A stretch of 64,000 nucleotides of DNA, taken from Candidatus Latescibacterota bacterium. Lineage in GTDB: Bacteria > JAAXHH01. The notes below the pieces were generated by a model, which saw only the letters and a program-made list of their open reading frames with translations, was not told the origin of the DNA and made no database searches. Made by a program: the position numbers and the translations under genes. The first letter of the stretch is position 1, and every line of letters starts with the position of its first letter. Shown here one piece after another: positions 16,540 through 25,599 of the stretch. The stretch lies in NCBI GenBank assembly GCA_022821085.1, contig JAJEEG010000005.1:1-64000 (forward strand), written 5' to 3'.

Positions 16540-16977
16540 ATGTATCTCCTGGATACCGACGTCGTATCGGAACTGCGAAGGAGAAAGCCGAACCAGGATG
16601 CGCTGGAATGGTTTTTGGGACTGGCCCCGGACCAGGTTTTCCTTTCCGCCGTGACCGTGGGCGAGATTCAGACGGGCATCGAGTTTGCCCGGGCAAAGGA
16701 TGCTTCCCGGGCGGCGGAGCTGGAGTCCTGGATGGGCAAGTTGATGGATTCCCAACGTGTCCTTCCCATGGATACGGCGGTCTTCCGCGTGTGGGGAAGG
16801 CTCCTTTACCGCCGGTGGGACGTCCGCATGACCGACGCCATGATCGCCGCGACGGCCGTGGTGCACCGGCTGACCGTGGTCACCGGGGATCCGGAATCCT
16901 ACGACCGGCTCGGCGTTGAAACGCTGAATCCATACGAGAAAGACCCTGCCATCCAGAGGAGTGCCGGCCATGTATGA
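16540..16977 (+). CDS. VapC/FitB-type PIN-domain toxin ribonuclease
   Basis: 145 residues. Conserved acidic residues of the PIN nuclease: Asp5/Asp7 (YLLDTDVVSEL), Glu42 (TVGEIQTGI), Asp99 (RMTDAMIAATA) and Asp117 (VTGDPESY). These bind Mg2+ and cut RNA. Paired with the Phd-like antitoxin just upstream. The stop overlaps the start of the enolase-superfamily gene (ATG 16970), so the metabolic gene may be translated from the toxin-antitoxin transcript. Confidence 0.85.
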   Translation: MYLLDTDVVSELRRRKPNQDALEWFLGLAPDQVFLSAVTVGEIQTGIEFARAKDASRAAELESWMGKLMDSQRVLPMDTAVFRVWGRLLYRRWDVRMTDAMIAATAVVHRLTVVTGDPESYDRLGVETLNPYEKDPAIQRSAGHV

Positions 16978-18352
16978 CGTGGACGCCGTCGCCGCCTTCG
17001 ACCGGGAGAACGTGGCGGACATCAAGGCCCGCCAGGGCCACATCAACGCGAGTGGCCGCGCGGCCGGGCTGAAGATCACGGACGTGCGCACCTGGCGCGT
17101 GCTGATGCCGTGGCGGGGCACGAAGCGATGGGACGGGTCCGCCGAGGGTTTCTCATTCGCCGAATTCGAAACAGACCAGGGCCTGGTGGGCGTAGCCGAA
17201 GGTTTGTCCAGCGAGGCCGACGCGCTGCGTTCCCGGGTCCTGGGTAAAAACCCCTTCGAACCGGAGATCCGCGGGTTGCTGGGCCTGGCCTATTGGGATT
17301 TCGTCGGCAAGGTCGCCGGCAAGCCCCTCTACCGGTACCTGCGCGAGGTCTTCGAACTCGATACGCCCGTGGTCACGAAGATCCCGATCGCGGCCTACAC
17401 CTGGTACCGCTTCCCCGACGTGAACGGCGAGCACGAGGTGACTTTCGACACCTATCCCGGACACGTGAAATCGCTCATGGAGGACGAGACTTTCCGGATC
17501 ATCAAGCTGTCCATGTGCGATTTTGAGCCCCATCGTTACGTCGAGCTCATCCACAACATCCGCGACGAGGCCGGCTTCGACGTGGACATCCGCGTCGATC
17601 CCCACGCGTCGTGGAGCGAGAGCGAAGCCCTGCGGTTCATGCAGGGGGTGGAGGACTGCCGGATCGAATGGATCGAGGAACCGGTCGGCGGACGTTTCGA
17701 GAACATCTTCCGCGCCGGCCACCGCCTGCGGCGCATGAGCAGCATCCCCATATCCTCCCATGTCTGGCTGCCGCCGCTCAGGCGGGACGCGGCGCCCCGT
17801 CCATACGGCGCCTACGAGTCCGGCCGTTACGGCGACGAGACCCTGGACCAGCCGCTGGACTCGGGCGTCATGCGCCGCCACGTGCCCGCCGACGTGTCCG
17901 CGCCGGACGCCTACGCGGGTCCGCTGGCCCTCAAAAGGTACTACGACACCGCCCGGTTCATGGGCATGGAACTGGGCATGCACAGCGCCTACGAACTGGG
18001 TCCGGGAACAGCCATTCGCCTACACGTCGCCGCTTTCGCCTTCCCCTACACCATACCCTATCACATCGTGCACGGCAACGGGACCATGCCCATGTCGCTC
18101 CACGGTCTGGACGCCCACTACAACCAGTGGGTGGGCGACGTCATCAAGGGCGGCAAGATGCCTTACGAGGACGGGTGCCTCCGCGTTCCCGAGGGGCCCG
18201 GCCTGGGCGTGGAACTCGACCACGACCTGCTGGACGAGTACCGTTGGACGGAAGAGAAGCAGGATCTGCATACCCGCCACATCGAAGCGATCCGGGCGAA
18301 TCATCTCGACCGGCTGGGCTGGCGCAAGGACCGCATGGGCTGGCTGCGGTAG
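16970..18352 (+). CDS. Mandelate racemase/glucarate dehydratase-type enolase-superfamily enzyme
   Basis: 460 residues from ATG 16970 (AGAGGAG eight bases upstream). A GTG at 16961 is too close to that site. Enolase-superfamily features: the catalytic Lys in IIKLSM (179), Asp210 in DIRVDPHASW, Glu236-237 in IEWIEEPV, and a late His in ELGMHSAYE. Such enzymes dehydrate or epimerise sugar acids after abstracting the proton next to the carboxylate. Longer than a typical 370-residue member because of the C-terminal extension after 380. Substrate unknown. It overlaps the toxin gene by eight bases. Confidence 0.8.
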   Translation: MYDVDAVAAFDRENVADIKARQGHINASGRAAGLKITDVRTWRVLMPWRGTKRWDGSAEGFSFAEFETDQGLVGVAEGLSSEADALRSRVLGKNPFEPEIRGLLGLAYWDFVGKVAGKPLYRYLREVFELDTPVVTKIPIAAYTWYRFPDVNGEHEVTFDTYPGHVKSLMEDETFRIIKLSMCDFEPHRYVELIHNIRDEAGFDVDIRVDPHASWSESEALRFMQGVEDCRIEWIEEPVGGRFENIFRAGHRLRRMSSIPISSHVWLPPLRRDAAPRPYGAYESGRYGDETLDQPLDSGVMRRHVPADVSAPDAYAGPLALKRYYDTARFMGMELGMHSAYELGPGTAIRLHVAAFAFPYTIPYHIVHGNGTMPMSLHGLDAHYNQWVGDVIKGGKMPYEDGCLRVPEGPGLGVELDHDLLDEYRWTEEKQDLHTRHIEAIRANHLDRLGWRKDRMGWLR

Positions 18353-18358
18353 GTGCCG

Positions 18359-18483
18359 GCCGCGCCGCGGGGTTGACCGCGCCGTCGGGTTGGCCGTGCC
18401 GCGGGGTTGACCGCGCCGCGGGGTTGACCGTACGCCAGGTTGACCGCGCCGCGGGGTTGACCGTACGCCGGGTTGGCTGCGCC
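18359..18483. repeat. Degenerate 18-20 bp tandem repeat after the dehydratase stop
   Basis: About seven copies of GTTGACCGCGCCGCGGGG variants (for example at 18374, 18401, 18420 and 18448) start within seven bases after the dehydratase TAG (18350-18352) and end just before the MFS gene. The repeats are direct, degenerate and lack spacers. Confidence 0.75.
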
Positions 18484-18507
18484 GCCGGCCGAACACGCCC
18501 CCGCCCC

Positions 18508-19737
18508 TCAATCCTTCCGCAACCCGCCCACCTTCCACAGCACGCCGACCACCCCCAGGCTGGCGATCCCGCCGCAGATCGTGAGGGCCAGGGGCGCGCC
18601 CGCGACCGCGGCCATCCCGCCGAGGAGCAGGCGGCCGGGCGGACCGCCGCCGATGGCGAGGACGAGGAGGCCCATGACCCGGGGCCGCATGGCGTCGCTG
18701 GACGTGCGGAGGACGATGGAGGACTGCATGATACCGAACCCGGTCTGCCCGACGCCTACCAGGATCAGCATGATGAGCGAAAGCGGGAAGGACGTCGAGA
18801 CGGCGAAGACCAGCGTGGCGAGCGCATTCACCAGGGAACTGATGGTGAAGACCAGGCCGTCTCGGTAGTGCTGGCCCAGCCGGTCGATGAGGGCGATGCC
18901 GAGGATGGAGCCGATGCCGGTGCCCGCGCCGAGGATGCCCAGTTCAAGGGGGCCGAGGAAGAGGACGTCCCGGACGAAGACGGGCAGCAGGACCTGGTAG
19001 GAGAAGGCGAAGGCGTTCATGATGAAGGTGATGATCAGCACGCCCGAGATCCTGGGATGCCGGCGGGAATACCGGAAGCCGAGGAGCAGGTCCTTCATGG
19101 GGCCGAGCCGCCCCTTCTTCCGGCCCTTCCGGTCCGTATCGGCGGAGAGCCGGACGATCACGACGATCTGGACGATCTGCAGGAGGAAGAGGGCCAGGAA
19201 GCCGCCCTTTGTCCCGGCGAACTCGAGCAGGACGCCGCTCATGAGCGGCCCGATCAGCCGGGAGATGTTCTGGGGTACCGTCTCCAGCACCATGGCGTCC
19301 GTCGTCCGGTCTTTGCCCACCAGGTCCGGGATGAGCGCCCGGCGGCAGGACCAGTCGTAGGCGCTGCCCAGGCCGATCAGGACGGATCCGAGGACGACGT
19401 GCAAGAAGGCCAGGTGGCCGAGCAGGGCGAGGATCCAGAAGAGGCCGTTGACGAAGCAGTTGATGAACTGGGCGTAGACGATCAGCCGGCGGTAGCTCAC
19501 GTACCGGACCACCGTGCTGAAGAAGGGGCCGAAGAGCATGAACGGCGCCATGCGGCAGAAGCTGACCAGCGCCACCATGCCGGCCGAGTCGGTCAGTTCC
19601 AGCACGACCCAGCCTACGATCAGTTCGTCCATCCAGCGCGTCTGCCACCAGATGCTGCTGGAAATCCAGAGGTTACGGAAGTCGGGGATGGAAAGCAGGC
19701 GGGCCGCTTTCCAGCGTGAGCCGAGCCGGACGAACAT
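18508..19737 (-). CDS. MFS transporter (EntS-type)
   Basis: 409 residues with about twelve hydrophobic helices. LGSAYDWSCRRALIPDLVGKD is the motif after helix 4 in drug/siderophore exporters of the MFS_3/EntS type; cytoplasmic loops contain RKGRKKGRLGP. Proton-coupled export across the inner membrane is expected; cargo unknown. Divergent from the PIG-L gene at 19962, with 224 bases of intergenic DNA. Confidence 0.75.
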   Translation of the reverse strand: MFVRLGSRWKAARLLSIPDFRNLWISSSIWWQTRWMDELIVGWVVLELTDSAGMVALVSFCRMAPFMLFGPFFSTVVRYVSYRRLIVYAQFINCFVNGLFWILALLGHLAFLHVVLGSVLIGLGSAYDWSCRRALIPDLVGKDRTTDAMVLETVPQNISRLIGPLMSGVLLEFAGTKGGFLALFLLQIVQIVVIVRLSADTDRKGRKKGRLGPMKDLLLGFRYSRRHPRISGVLIITFIMNAFAFSYQVLLPVFVRDVLFLGPLELGILGAGTGIGSILGIALIDRLGQHYRDGLVFTISSLVNALATLVFAVSTSFPLSLIMLILVGVGQTGFGIMQSSIVLRTSSDAMRPRVMGLLVLAIGGGPPGRLLLGGMAAVAGAPLALTICGGIASLGVVGVLWKVGGLRKD

Positions 19738-19961
19738 GGACGCCCTGTGGAAAATCCTGTTGACGGGCAGGTGGGACCATCTATATTCCGAATTATCTGA
19801 ACGATCGGCACCACCGAAACCGGATCTCCTCGTCGTCTTCCGACAATTCGGTCCGCCGGTGATTCTGGGACAAGAAAGCCTTTCTATCGGCCACAGTCAA
19901 GCGTTCCGCATACCCTTTCGAACACCGTGATCACGCCTGCTCGAAATACGGGAGTGTCGTC

Positions 19962-20822
19962 ATGAGCGACGGGCTTCGCATTCTGTCCATCGGTGCGCAT
20001 CCGGCCGATATTTTCGACCAGTCTGGCGGCGCCATGGCCCATCACACCGCCCGCGGGGACTGGGTGGGATGCGTCGTGCTGACCCACGGCGCCCGCGTGC
20101 ACGACAAGGTCATCAGCGACGACATGTTCCACGCGGATGAGGTGCCGGACGGGGACACCCTGAAGCGGATGATGGCGGAACGGTCCGACGTAAAGGCCGA
20201 AGAGGTGAAATCGGCGTGCCGCGCCCTCGGCGTGGAGGACGTCTATTTCATGGGGGCGGATGATGCCGTGCTCCTGCCCGACCGGCCGATCGTGCGCCAG
20301 CTCGCCAGCCTGCTGCGGGAACTGAAGCCGGATATCATTCTCACGCATTTCCCCGACGAGGGCGGCGGCACCTGGAACCCCCACGCCGTGGCCGGCCGGA
20401 TCGTCATGCTGGCCATGGGGCTGGCCGGTTCCGTCGATCCGGGCGACCGGCGTCCGCCCCACCAGGTCGCGCAGGTGTTCTACTGGGGCTGCGGCGCGGC
20501 GAGTCTGCCCAGGAACGTCTGGGACGCCCGCGGCGGGTATTACAACGACGTCTTCATCGACATCACGGACGTGGTCGACAAGAAACTGGCGGCGCTGGAC
20601 GCCCTCGTGAGCCAGGGCTACGGCGGGGCATACGCGCGCAAGCGCATCGAGACGTCCGACGGGGCCTTCGGCAGCGCGGGCCACGTTGCCTACGCCGAGG
20701 GTTTCATTTCGCTCAACGCCGAAACCCACTACTACTTCCCCGTCTCGTCCTATGCCCTCGAGCGTGCCCGCCGGTCGGACCACGAGAACATCGTAAAAGT
20801 CAGTTACAAGTACAAAGCGTGA
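19962..20822 (+). CDS. PIG-L family deacetylase
   Basis: 286 residues. GGGAG lies seven bases before ATG 19962. PIG-L enzymes remove N-acetyl groups from sugars using Zn2+. The metal loop usually reads AHPDDE; here it is GAHPADIFDQSGG (11-23), so the second Asp is Ala while Asp16 follows. THFPDEGGGTWNPHAVAGR (128-146) supplies a later His (141). The altered loop is common in a subgroup that may still bind metal. RhaM follows immediately. Confidence 0.75.
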   Translation: MSDGLRILSIGAHPADIFDQSGGAMAHHTARGDWVGCVVLTHGARVHDKVISDDMFHADEVPDGDTLKRMMAERSDVKAEEVKSACRALGVEDVYFMGADDAVLLPDRPIVRQLASLLRELKPDIILTHFPDEGGGTWNPHAVAGRIVMLAMGLAGSVDPGDRRPPHQVAQVFYWGCGAASLPRNVWDARGGYYNDVFIDITDVVDKKLAALDALVSQGYGGAYARKRIETSDGAFGSAGHVAYAEGFISLNAETHYYFPVSSYALERARRSDHENIVKVSYKYKA

Positions 20823-20833
20823 AGGAGATCAAC

Positions 20834-21154
20834 ATGCAGCGGGTGGGGTTCATTCTCAAAGTCAAGGAAGACATGATCGAAGGCTACAAGAAGCACCACA
20901 AAGAGGTATGGCCGGAGATGCTGGAGGCCCTGCAAGACGCGGGCTGGCGCAACTACTCGCTGTTCATGCGCGAGGACGGACTGCTCTTCGGTTACTGCGA
21001 GACGCCGGATTTCGAGAAAGCGCTGGCCAGAATGGCGGAAACGGACGTCAACGCGCGCTGGCAGGAGTTCATGGCGCCTTACTTCGAGAACCTGGGCGGC
21101 AAGCACGCCGACGAGAACATGGTGCCGCTGGAGCAGGTTTTCTACCTCGAATGA
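20834..21154 (+). CDS. rhaM: L-rhamnose mutarotase
   Basis: 106 residues, the family size. YKKHHKEVWPEM (18-29) contains the His and Trp conserved in RhaM, which interconverts alpha- and beta-rhamnose, and NYSLFMREDGLLFGYCE matches the second strand. AAGGAGATCAAC precedes ATG 20834; an in-frame GTG at 20819 lies in that ribosome site. It overlaps no other gene but sits 11 bases after the PIG-L stop, so a shared transcript for sugar handling is likely. Confidence 0.85.
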   Translation: MQRVGFILKVKEDMIEGYKKHHKEVWPEMLEALQDAGWRNYSLFMREDGLLFGYCETPDFEKALARMAETDVNARWQEFMAPYFENLGGKHADENMVPLEQVFYLE

Positions 21155-21182
21155 CCGATAAAGCGCGCCCCCCGCGCGCAGG

Positions 21183-21212
21183 TTGACACACTCAGGGTAA
21201 CAAGGGTAAAAC
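21183..21212 (+). promoter_or_regulatory. Possible promoter
   Basis: TTGACA (21183-21188), 18-base spacer, TAAAAC (21207-21212). Transcription would start near 21219, only two bases before the TTG at 21221, so either that gene has almost no leader or the match is chance. Confidence 0.3.
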
Positions 21213-21220
21213 AAGACGAC

Positions 21221-22330
21221 TTGGAAAACACCACCCTCGATACGCCCGTCCTTACGCAAGACGAAAAGCGGCTGATCCGGGACATCACCGATTCGCTGAA
21301 GGAATGCAGGAATCCGGACGCCGCGCTCCTCGACCAGGCGATCTGCGAGTCCATCGCCCGGTTGAGCGACCTGGCAAAGGTCATGAACGCCTATCCCTCC
21401 CTGCTGGAAAGCCAGTCCCTCGGCCAGCAGCGGCGGGATGCCACTTCCCTCATCGAGGCGCTGTCCAACGCCACGCTCTTCACCGTCGACATGCTGCTTC
21501 CCATGCGGGCCGCGGTCGGGCAGGTGTACGTCATGGCGCGGTTGAACCTGTTCCGTCTCCTCCACCAGGTGGTCCAGGAGGCCCTGGGCGGCCGGGACGA
21601 ATTCACGGCCGTGGAGGACGCCATCGGCGCCCGGATCAGCCAGAGCATACACAACAAGGTGATCGAATCGCTGCTGATCGCCATCGTCTGCGACGACAGC
21701 CTCGGCCGGGCGGTCCGCATCAAGGCGGCCACCGCCCTGACCCACCTCTGGGAAGACCGGTTCTCCCGGCGGATCGAAGCCTTTCTGCCCGTCCTCGAGA
21801 CCACCTGGGAAGCCCGGCGGCAGACCACCGTGCAGCTGGGCACGCTCATGGGGGTTTCCGAGGTATTCGCCCTGATGCGCGCGGGCGGCGACATCCGGTT
21901 CCTCGACTATTTCTCCAGGAAGACCTGTCCGCCGGAGGAACTGCAGGCCTTTCGCGAGTTCCTCTTCAGCGTGTCCACCGAGGAACTCGAGTCCCTGAGC
22001 GATAAACTGACCGAGGGGCATCACAGGGTGTCGTACCCGGGCGTCGATACCACCCTTTCCCTGTCGCCCACCTATCTCTACAACCACACGGCCACCGATT
22101 TCGTCACCCAGCTCTACCTGTTCTTCGTCAAGCGCCACCTCGAAGCCCACGCGCGGCGGATCCGAAACCTGCCCGGTCCCAAGCGCACGGCCGAAGAGTA
22201 CGTCATGGTCTATTTCCTGGAGCAGTCCTGCTCGATGGACGGCGATCGGGCCGGCGAGGAAGGCGGCAACCCGGTTCGCGACGACCGCGCCGGCGAACGG
22301 GCCGACGGGAGAAAGGACGACACGAAGTGA
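21221..22330 (+). CDS. Uncharacterised all-helical protein
   Basis: 369 residues from TTG 21221; the next in-frame Met is at residue 55. Predicted mainly alpha-helical, with no signal or membrane span. Repeating helix pairs (AICESIARLSDLAKVMNAY, ARISQSIHNKVIESLLIAI) resemble HEAT/ARM-like scaffolds but no family is clear. The stop overlaps the next start (GTGA at 22327), so the two proteins are probably translated together. Confidence 0.5.
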   Translation: MENTTLDTPVLTQDEKRLIRDITDSLKECRNPDAALLDQAICESIARLSDLAKVMNAYPSLLESQSLGQQRRDATSLIEALSNATLFTVDMLLPMRAAVGQVYVMARLNLFRLLHQVVQEALGGRDEFTAVEDAIGARISQSIHNKVIESLLIAIVCDDSLGRAVRIKAATALTHLWEDRFSRRIEAFLPVLETTWEARRQTTVQLGTLMGVSEVFALMRAGGDIRFLDYFSRKTCPPEELQAFREFLFSVSTEELESLSDKLTEGHHRVSYPGVDTTLSLSPTYLYNHTATDFVTQLYLFFVKRHLEAHARRIRNLPGPKRTAEEYVMVYFLEQSCSMDGDRAGEEGGNPVRDDRAGERADGRKDDTK

Positions 22331-23163
22331 TCAAACTCGGTTGCATGTCCTTGAGTTACGGCCACGCCATTTCCGAAGGCCGCATGGACCTGTTCGACTT
22401 CATCGACCGCGCCCGCGAAATGGGACTCGACGGGATCGATATCCATACCCGGGCGCTGGCATCGGAAGACGACGCGTACCTGCGGGAAGTACGCATGCGG
22501 TGCCTGCAGCGTGGTCTGGCCATCTCCTACCTGGGCATCAGCAACAACTTTGGGAAGCCGGCCGGTGAGATCGCCGCCGAAATCCAGATGGTCAAGCACT
22601 GGATCGACGTGGCCGCGCGGCTGAACGTGCCCCTGGTCCGGATCTTCGCGGCCTGGGAGCGGGACGACACGCCCGCGCGCGTCACCTGGTCCCGGATGAT
22701 CTACGGCATCTCCGAGGTGGTGGATCACGGGGCCGCCCGGGGCGTGGCCGTGGGGCTGCACAACCACAATCATGGCTGCGTGACCCGTACCGGCGACGAC
22801 GTCGTGCGCATCCTGAACCAGGTGGACCGCCCCACGTTCACCCATATCCTCGACACGGGCCAGTACGCCGGCTCGCCAGGCGCTTCGGGCAGCAGGGGCA
22901 CCCCCGACCCCGCCTACGACTTCTACGGCAGCATGGAGAAGAGCGCGCCCTACGCCGCGCACGTGCGGGCGAAGTTCTACCGTGTCCAGTCCGGCGAGGA
23001 GGCGTGGCTGGACTACCCCCGCATTCTGGGGATCCTGAAGCAGGTCGGTTTCAATGGCTGGATGTCGGTCGTCTACGAAGGGCAGGACGTCGAAGCCGAG
23101 GAGATCGCGGTACCCAAGGCCGTCGCCTACCTCCGGCGCCTGCTCGCCGAAAACGGCATGTGA
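22327..23163 (+). CDS. Sugar-phosphate isomerase/epimerase (AP-endonuclease-2 fold)
   Basis: 278 residues starting with GTG 22327 overlapping the previous stop. TIM-barrel motifs: IDIHTRALAS, LGISNNFGKP, VGLHNHNHGC, THILDTGQY and the late AHVRAKFYRV. These carry the Glu/His/Asp metal ligands of the xylose-isomerase-like family. The substrate is not evident. Its 3' end overlaps by 37 bases with the DNA methyltransferase gene on the opposite strand. Confidence 0.7.
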   Translation: MIKLGCMSLSYGHAISEGRMDLFDFIDRAREMGLDGIDIHTRALASEDDAYLREVRMRCLQRGLAISYLGISNNFGKPAGEIAAEIQMVKHWIDVAARLNVPLVRIFAAWERDDTPARVTWSRMIYGISEVVDHGAARGVAVGLHNHNHGCVTRTGDDVVRILNQVDRPTFTHILDTGQYAGSPGASGSRGTPDPAYDFYGSMEKSAPYAAHVRAKFYRVQSGEEAWLDYPRILGILKQVGFNGWMSVVYEGQDVEAEEIAVPKAVAYLRRLLAENGM

Positions 23164-23897
23164 GGCTGAGAGAGAAGCGTGGTGATGTGCCGGCAGGCGT
23201 CGGGGTTCAGTTCCACGGAGATGCTGCGTCGTCCGAGCGCCCGCGCGGACAGGGCGATGGTACCCTGCCCGGCAAAGGGGTCCAGGACCGTCTCGCCCGC
23301 GTATGACCAGAGGCGGATCAGGCGCCTGTAGGGATGTTCCAGGTTATCGCCGGGCGTCCAGACGGCCTGGCGTCCCGCCTGCCATGCGGAAGCGGGAATT
23401 ACGCTCTCTTCCACGACACCAGGCGGCGGCGCTTCGGATTCGCCGGGCTTCCGGTAGGCCAGGATGGTCTCGGCGTGCACCTTGGGCCGGCATCCGAGCG
23501 GTACCCGGGCATCCGCCGGCTCCTCCCGCACCGCCTTCCCCGGTTCGAACCAGTACCAGGTGGCCTCGTACTGAAATCCGGCCTCCTGGAGTCCGCGATG
23601 CGTATCCGCCGCAAGCGCGACCGGCTCTTCCCGCCAGAGCAGGTCCGCGATCCATACGATCATCGCCCGGCCGGGCATAAGGCATCGGTAACACTGCGCC
23701 CAAACCTCGGAGAGCGAGGCCAGGAAATCCGGATAGGTCTGGCCGAAACCGATCTGGTCCGGGTGGCCGTAGTCGCCGCTCTCCCACCAGGGCGGACAAG
23801 TCAGGACCAGGCCGGCGGACCCGTCGGGGATCGGGTCCATCCTGCGGGCGTCGCCCAGCCAGAGCTGGACCTGGTCGTCATCGTGGAAGAGTTGCAT
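23127..23897 (-). CDS. Orphan DNA adenine/cytosine-N4 methyltransferase
   Basis: 256 residues. TCPPW (33-37) is the catalytic motif IV (a variant of the S/N/D-PPY/W motif) and LDPFAGQGT (205-213) is SAM motif I; IV before I is the beta-class order. FHDDDQVQLWLGDARRM is the usual N-terminal start. It methylates exocyclic amines in DNA. No restriction endonuclease is present, so it acts alone (epigenetic role) or with the winged-helix protein next to it. Convergent with the isomerase, 3' overlap of 37 bases. Confidence 0.8.
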   Translation of the reverse strand: MQLFHDDDQVQLWLGDARRMDPIPDGSAGLVLTCPPWWESGDYGHPDQIGFGQTYPDFLASLSEVWAQCYRCLMPGRAMIVWIADLLWREEPVALAADTHRGLQEAGFQYEATWYWFEPGKAVREEPADARVPLGCRPKVHAETILAYRKPGESEAPPPGVVEESVIPASAWQAGRQAVWTPGDNLEHPYRRLIRLWSYAGETVLDPFAGQGTIALSARALGRRSISVELNPDACRHITTLLSQPHMPFSASRRRR

Positions 23898-23936
23898 CGT
23901 GGGAAGTCAGGGCTGGAGGAGGCCTTCACCGCCGCA

Positions 23937-24821
23937 TCAGGCTTCGGGCCAGATTTCGGCCAGGGTGCTCGAGATGATCACGGGACTGGGGCCGTCCACC
24001 CGGAAGCACTCCTCTGCCGACAGGGCTTCGTCCATGAGCACGCCCGTCATGGATCGGGGCCAGCCGAACCACCGGTAGACCGCCTTTTCGTCGACAGCCC
24101 CGGCGGACTCCACGGCGCCTACGAGCAGGCTGCGCATGGCATGACGGCGGGTCATGGAAACGGCTTCCCTCGCCGTCTCGTCGGGCACCCACCGATTCGT
24201 CAGCTCCCATACGCACGAGGACGCGTCATGGACGTGCCTTCCAGGCTGTCCGGACCGTTCGGGTACGATCAACCACAGCTTTTCGAGTTCCAGCAACGCC
24301 TTGCGGAAGGTCCGCCCGTCCATACGGGTGGATCCGGCAAGCCGGTTACGCAGCGCCCGGCCCGTGGCCGGCCCGTCCCGTTCGATGCAGTCGGCCAGGC
24401 GGAACGCCGCCGGGGAGATCCGGTTGCGCTCCCGGGCGCCCTGGAACCCCTCCCCTTCCATGGCCAGCAGCGCCGCCCAGTGCTTCCGGGCGACGAGCGT
24501 GGGCTTGCGCTTCACGAAGGTGCCGAACAGACAGGGGACGGCTTCCGGCAGGTCGCTCAGCCAGATGCTGGCGATGCCCTGTCCCGTGCTGATCCTGTTG
24601 TCGCTGCCGGCAAGACCGGTCCTGCCGTCTATGGCCTCCTGGATACTGGGAAGTTCGGTGCCGGAGTAGACCGAGACGAAACACCGTTCCAGGATGAACT
24701 CGCCGGCCTGTTTCCTGCTCTTCAGGCGGCGCGACGGGGAAAGGCGGTGGTTTTCGGTCACGCGCCCGCGGACTTCGTCGGGCAGCATGGGAAACAGTTT
24801 CGACTTGCAGAGTATGGACAT
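23937..24821 (-). CDS. AlkZ-related winged-helix protein
   Basis: 294 residues. LEKLWLIVPERSG, VWELTNRWVPDE and VYRWFGWPRSM resemble winged-helix/AlkZ-related proteins, and LPSIQEAIDG with IWLSDLPEAVPCLFG suggests a helical N-terminal domain. AlkZ (YcaQ) glycosylases unhook DNA interstrand crosslinks, but the catalytic QxQ motif is not evident, so glycosylase activity is uncertain. Ends 40 bases upstream of the DNA methyltransferase start on the same strand, suggesting a joint DNA-related role. Confidence 0.4.
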   Translation of the reverse strand: MSILCKSKLFPMLPDEVRGRVTENHRLSPSRRLKSRKQAGEFILERCFVSVYSGTELPSIQEAIDGRTGLAGSDNRISTGQGIASIWLSDLPEAVPCLFGTFVKRKPTLVARKHWAALLAMEGEGFQGARERNRISPAAFRLADCIERDGPATGRALRNRLAGSTRMDGRTFRKALLELEKLWLIVPERSGQPGRHVHDASSCVWELTNRWVPDETAREAVSMTRRHAMRSLLVGAVESAGAVDEKAVYRWFGWPRSMTGVLMDEALSAEECFRVDGPSPVIISSTLAEIWPEA

Positions 24822-24861
24822 GTACGGCGCTTTCTCCGGGTCACACGACTCGCGCTGCGGG

Positions 24862-25599
24862 TCACGCGGCGGTCTGCGCGGCGAGGGCCGCCCCGATGAT
24901 CCCGGCCTGGTTCCTCATCCGGGCGGGCACGACCTCGGTATCCACGGTGAGGCACGATGAGAACTTCTCGTACTTGTTGCTGGCGCCGCCGCCCACGATG
25001 ATCAGGTCCGGGCGGATCAACTCGTCCAGCCTGCCCAGGTACTCGTTCACCCGTCCGCCCCATTCCTCCCAGCTCAGGCCCTTCGCCTTCCGAACGCTCT
25101 CGGCGGCGTATTTCTCCGCGACGCGGCCTTTCATCTCGATGTGTCCGAATTCCGTGCTGGGCACGAGCGCGCCGTCGACAAACAGGGAAGTGCCGATGCC
25201 GGTTCCCAGCGTCGCGATGACCACCACGCCGTCCCGGCCCCGGCCCGCGCCATACCGCATTTCCGCCATGCCCGCGGCATCCGCGTCGTTCACGAATACG
25301 ACCGGCCGGCCCGTCGCCTTCGCCATGCGTTCCACGGCGTTGACGCCGATCCAGGACGCGTCGATGTTCGCGGCGGTCCGCACCGTACCGTGCTTGATGA
25401 CCGCGGGAAAGCCGAATCCCACGGGTCCCTGCAGGTCGAAGTGCCGGACGATCTCCGCCGCGGTCTCGATGACTTTCTTCGGCGTGGCCGGCCTGGGGGT
25501 GGCGATCCTGTAGCGTTCCGTCTCGAGTCTTCCGGTTTCCAGGCAGACCGGCGCGCCTTTGATGCCCGTTCCGCCGATATCGATCCCGAGAAGACTCAT
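24862..25599 (-). CDS. ppgK: ROK-family polyphosphate glucokinase
   Basis: 245 residues. [11 protein letters not shown] (5-15) is the ATP phosphate loop, VNDADAAG (103-110) holds the catalytic Asp, LGTGIGT (131-137) is phosphate 2, and FGHIE (151-155) occupies the position of the ROK/PPGK sugar-binding region. [12 protein letters not shown] is typical of polyphosphate/ATP glucokinases. It phosphorylates glucose for glycolysis. Its ATG overlaps the stop of the fusion gene 25596-26228 (ATGA). Confidence 0.8.
   Translation of the reverse strand: MSLLGIDIGGTGIKGAPVCLETGRLETERYRIATPRPATPKKVIETAAEIVRHFDLQGPVGFGFPAVIKHGTVRTAANIDASWIGVNAVERMAKATGRPVVFVNDADAAGMAEMRYGAGRGRDGVVVIATLGTGIGTSLFVDGALVPSTEFGHIEMKGRVAEKYAAESVRKAKGLSWEEWGGRVNEYLGRLDELIRPDLIIVGGGASNKYEKFSSCLTVDTEVVPARMRNQAGIIGAALAAQTAA

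Noticed and set aside
18359-18483. Possible CRISPR-like array
   Set aside because: Repeats are contiguous and degenerate with no unique spacers and no cas genes.
17611-19719. 702-codon plus-strand ORF
   Set aside because: It crosses out of frame through the dehydratase, the repeat and the antisense of the MFS gene.
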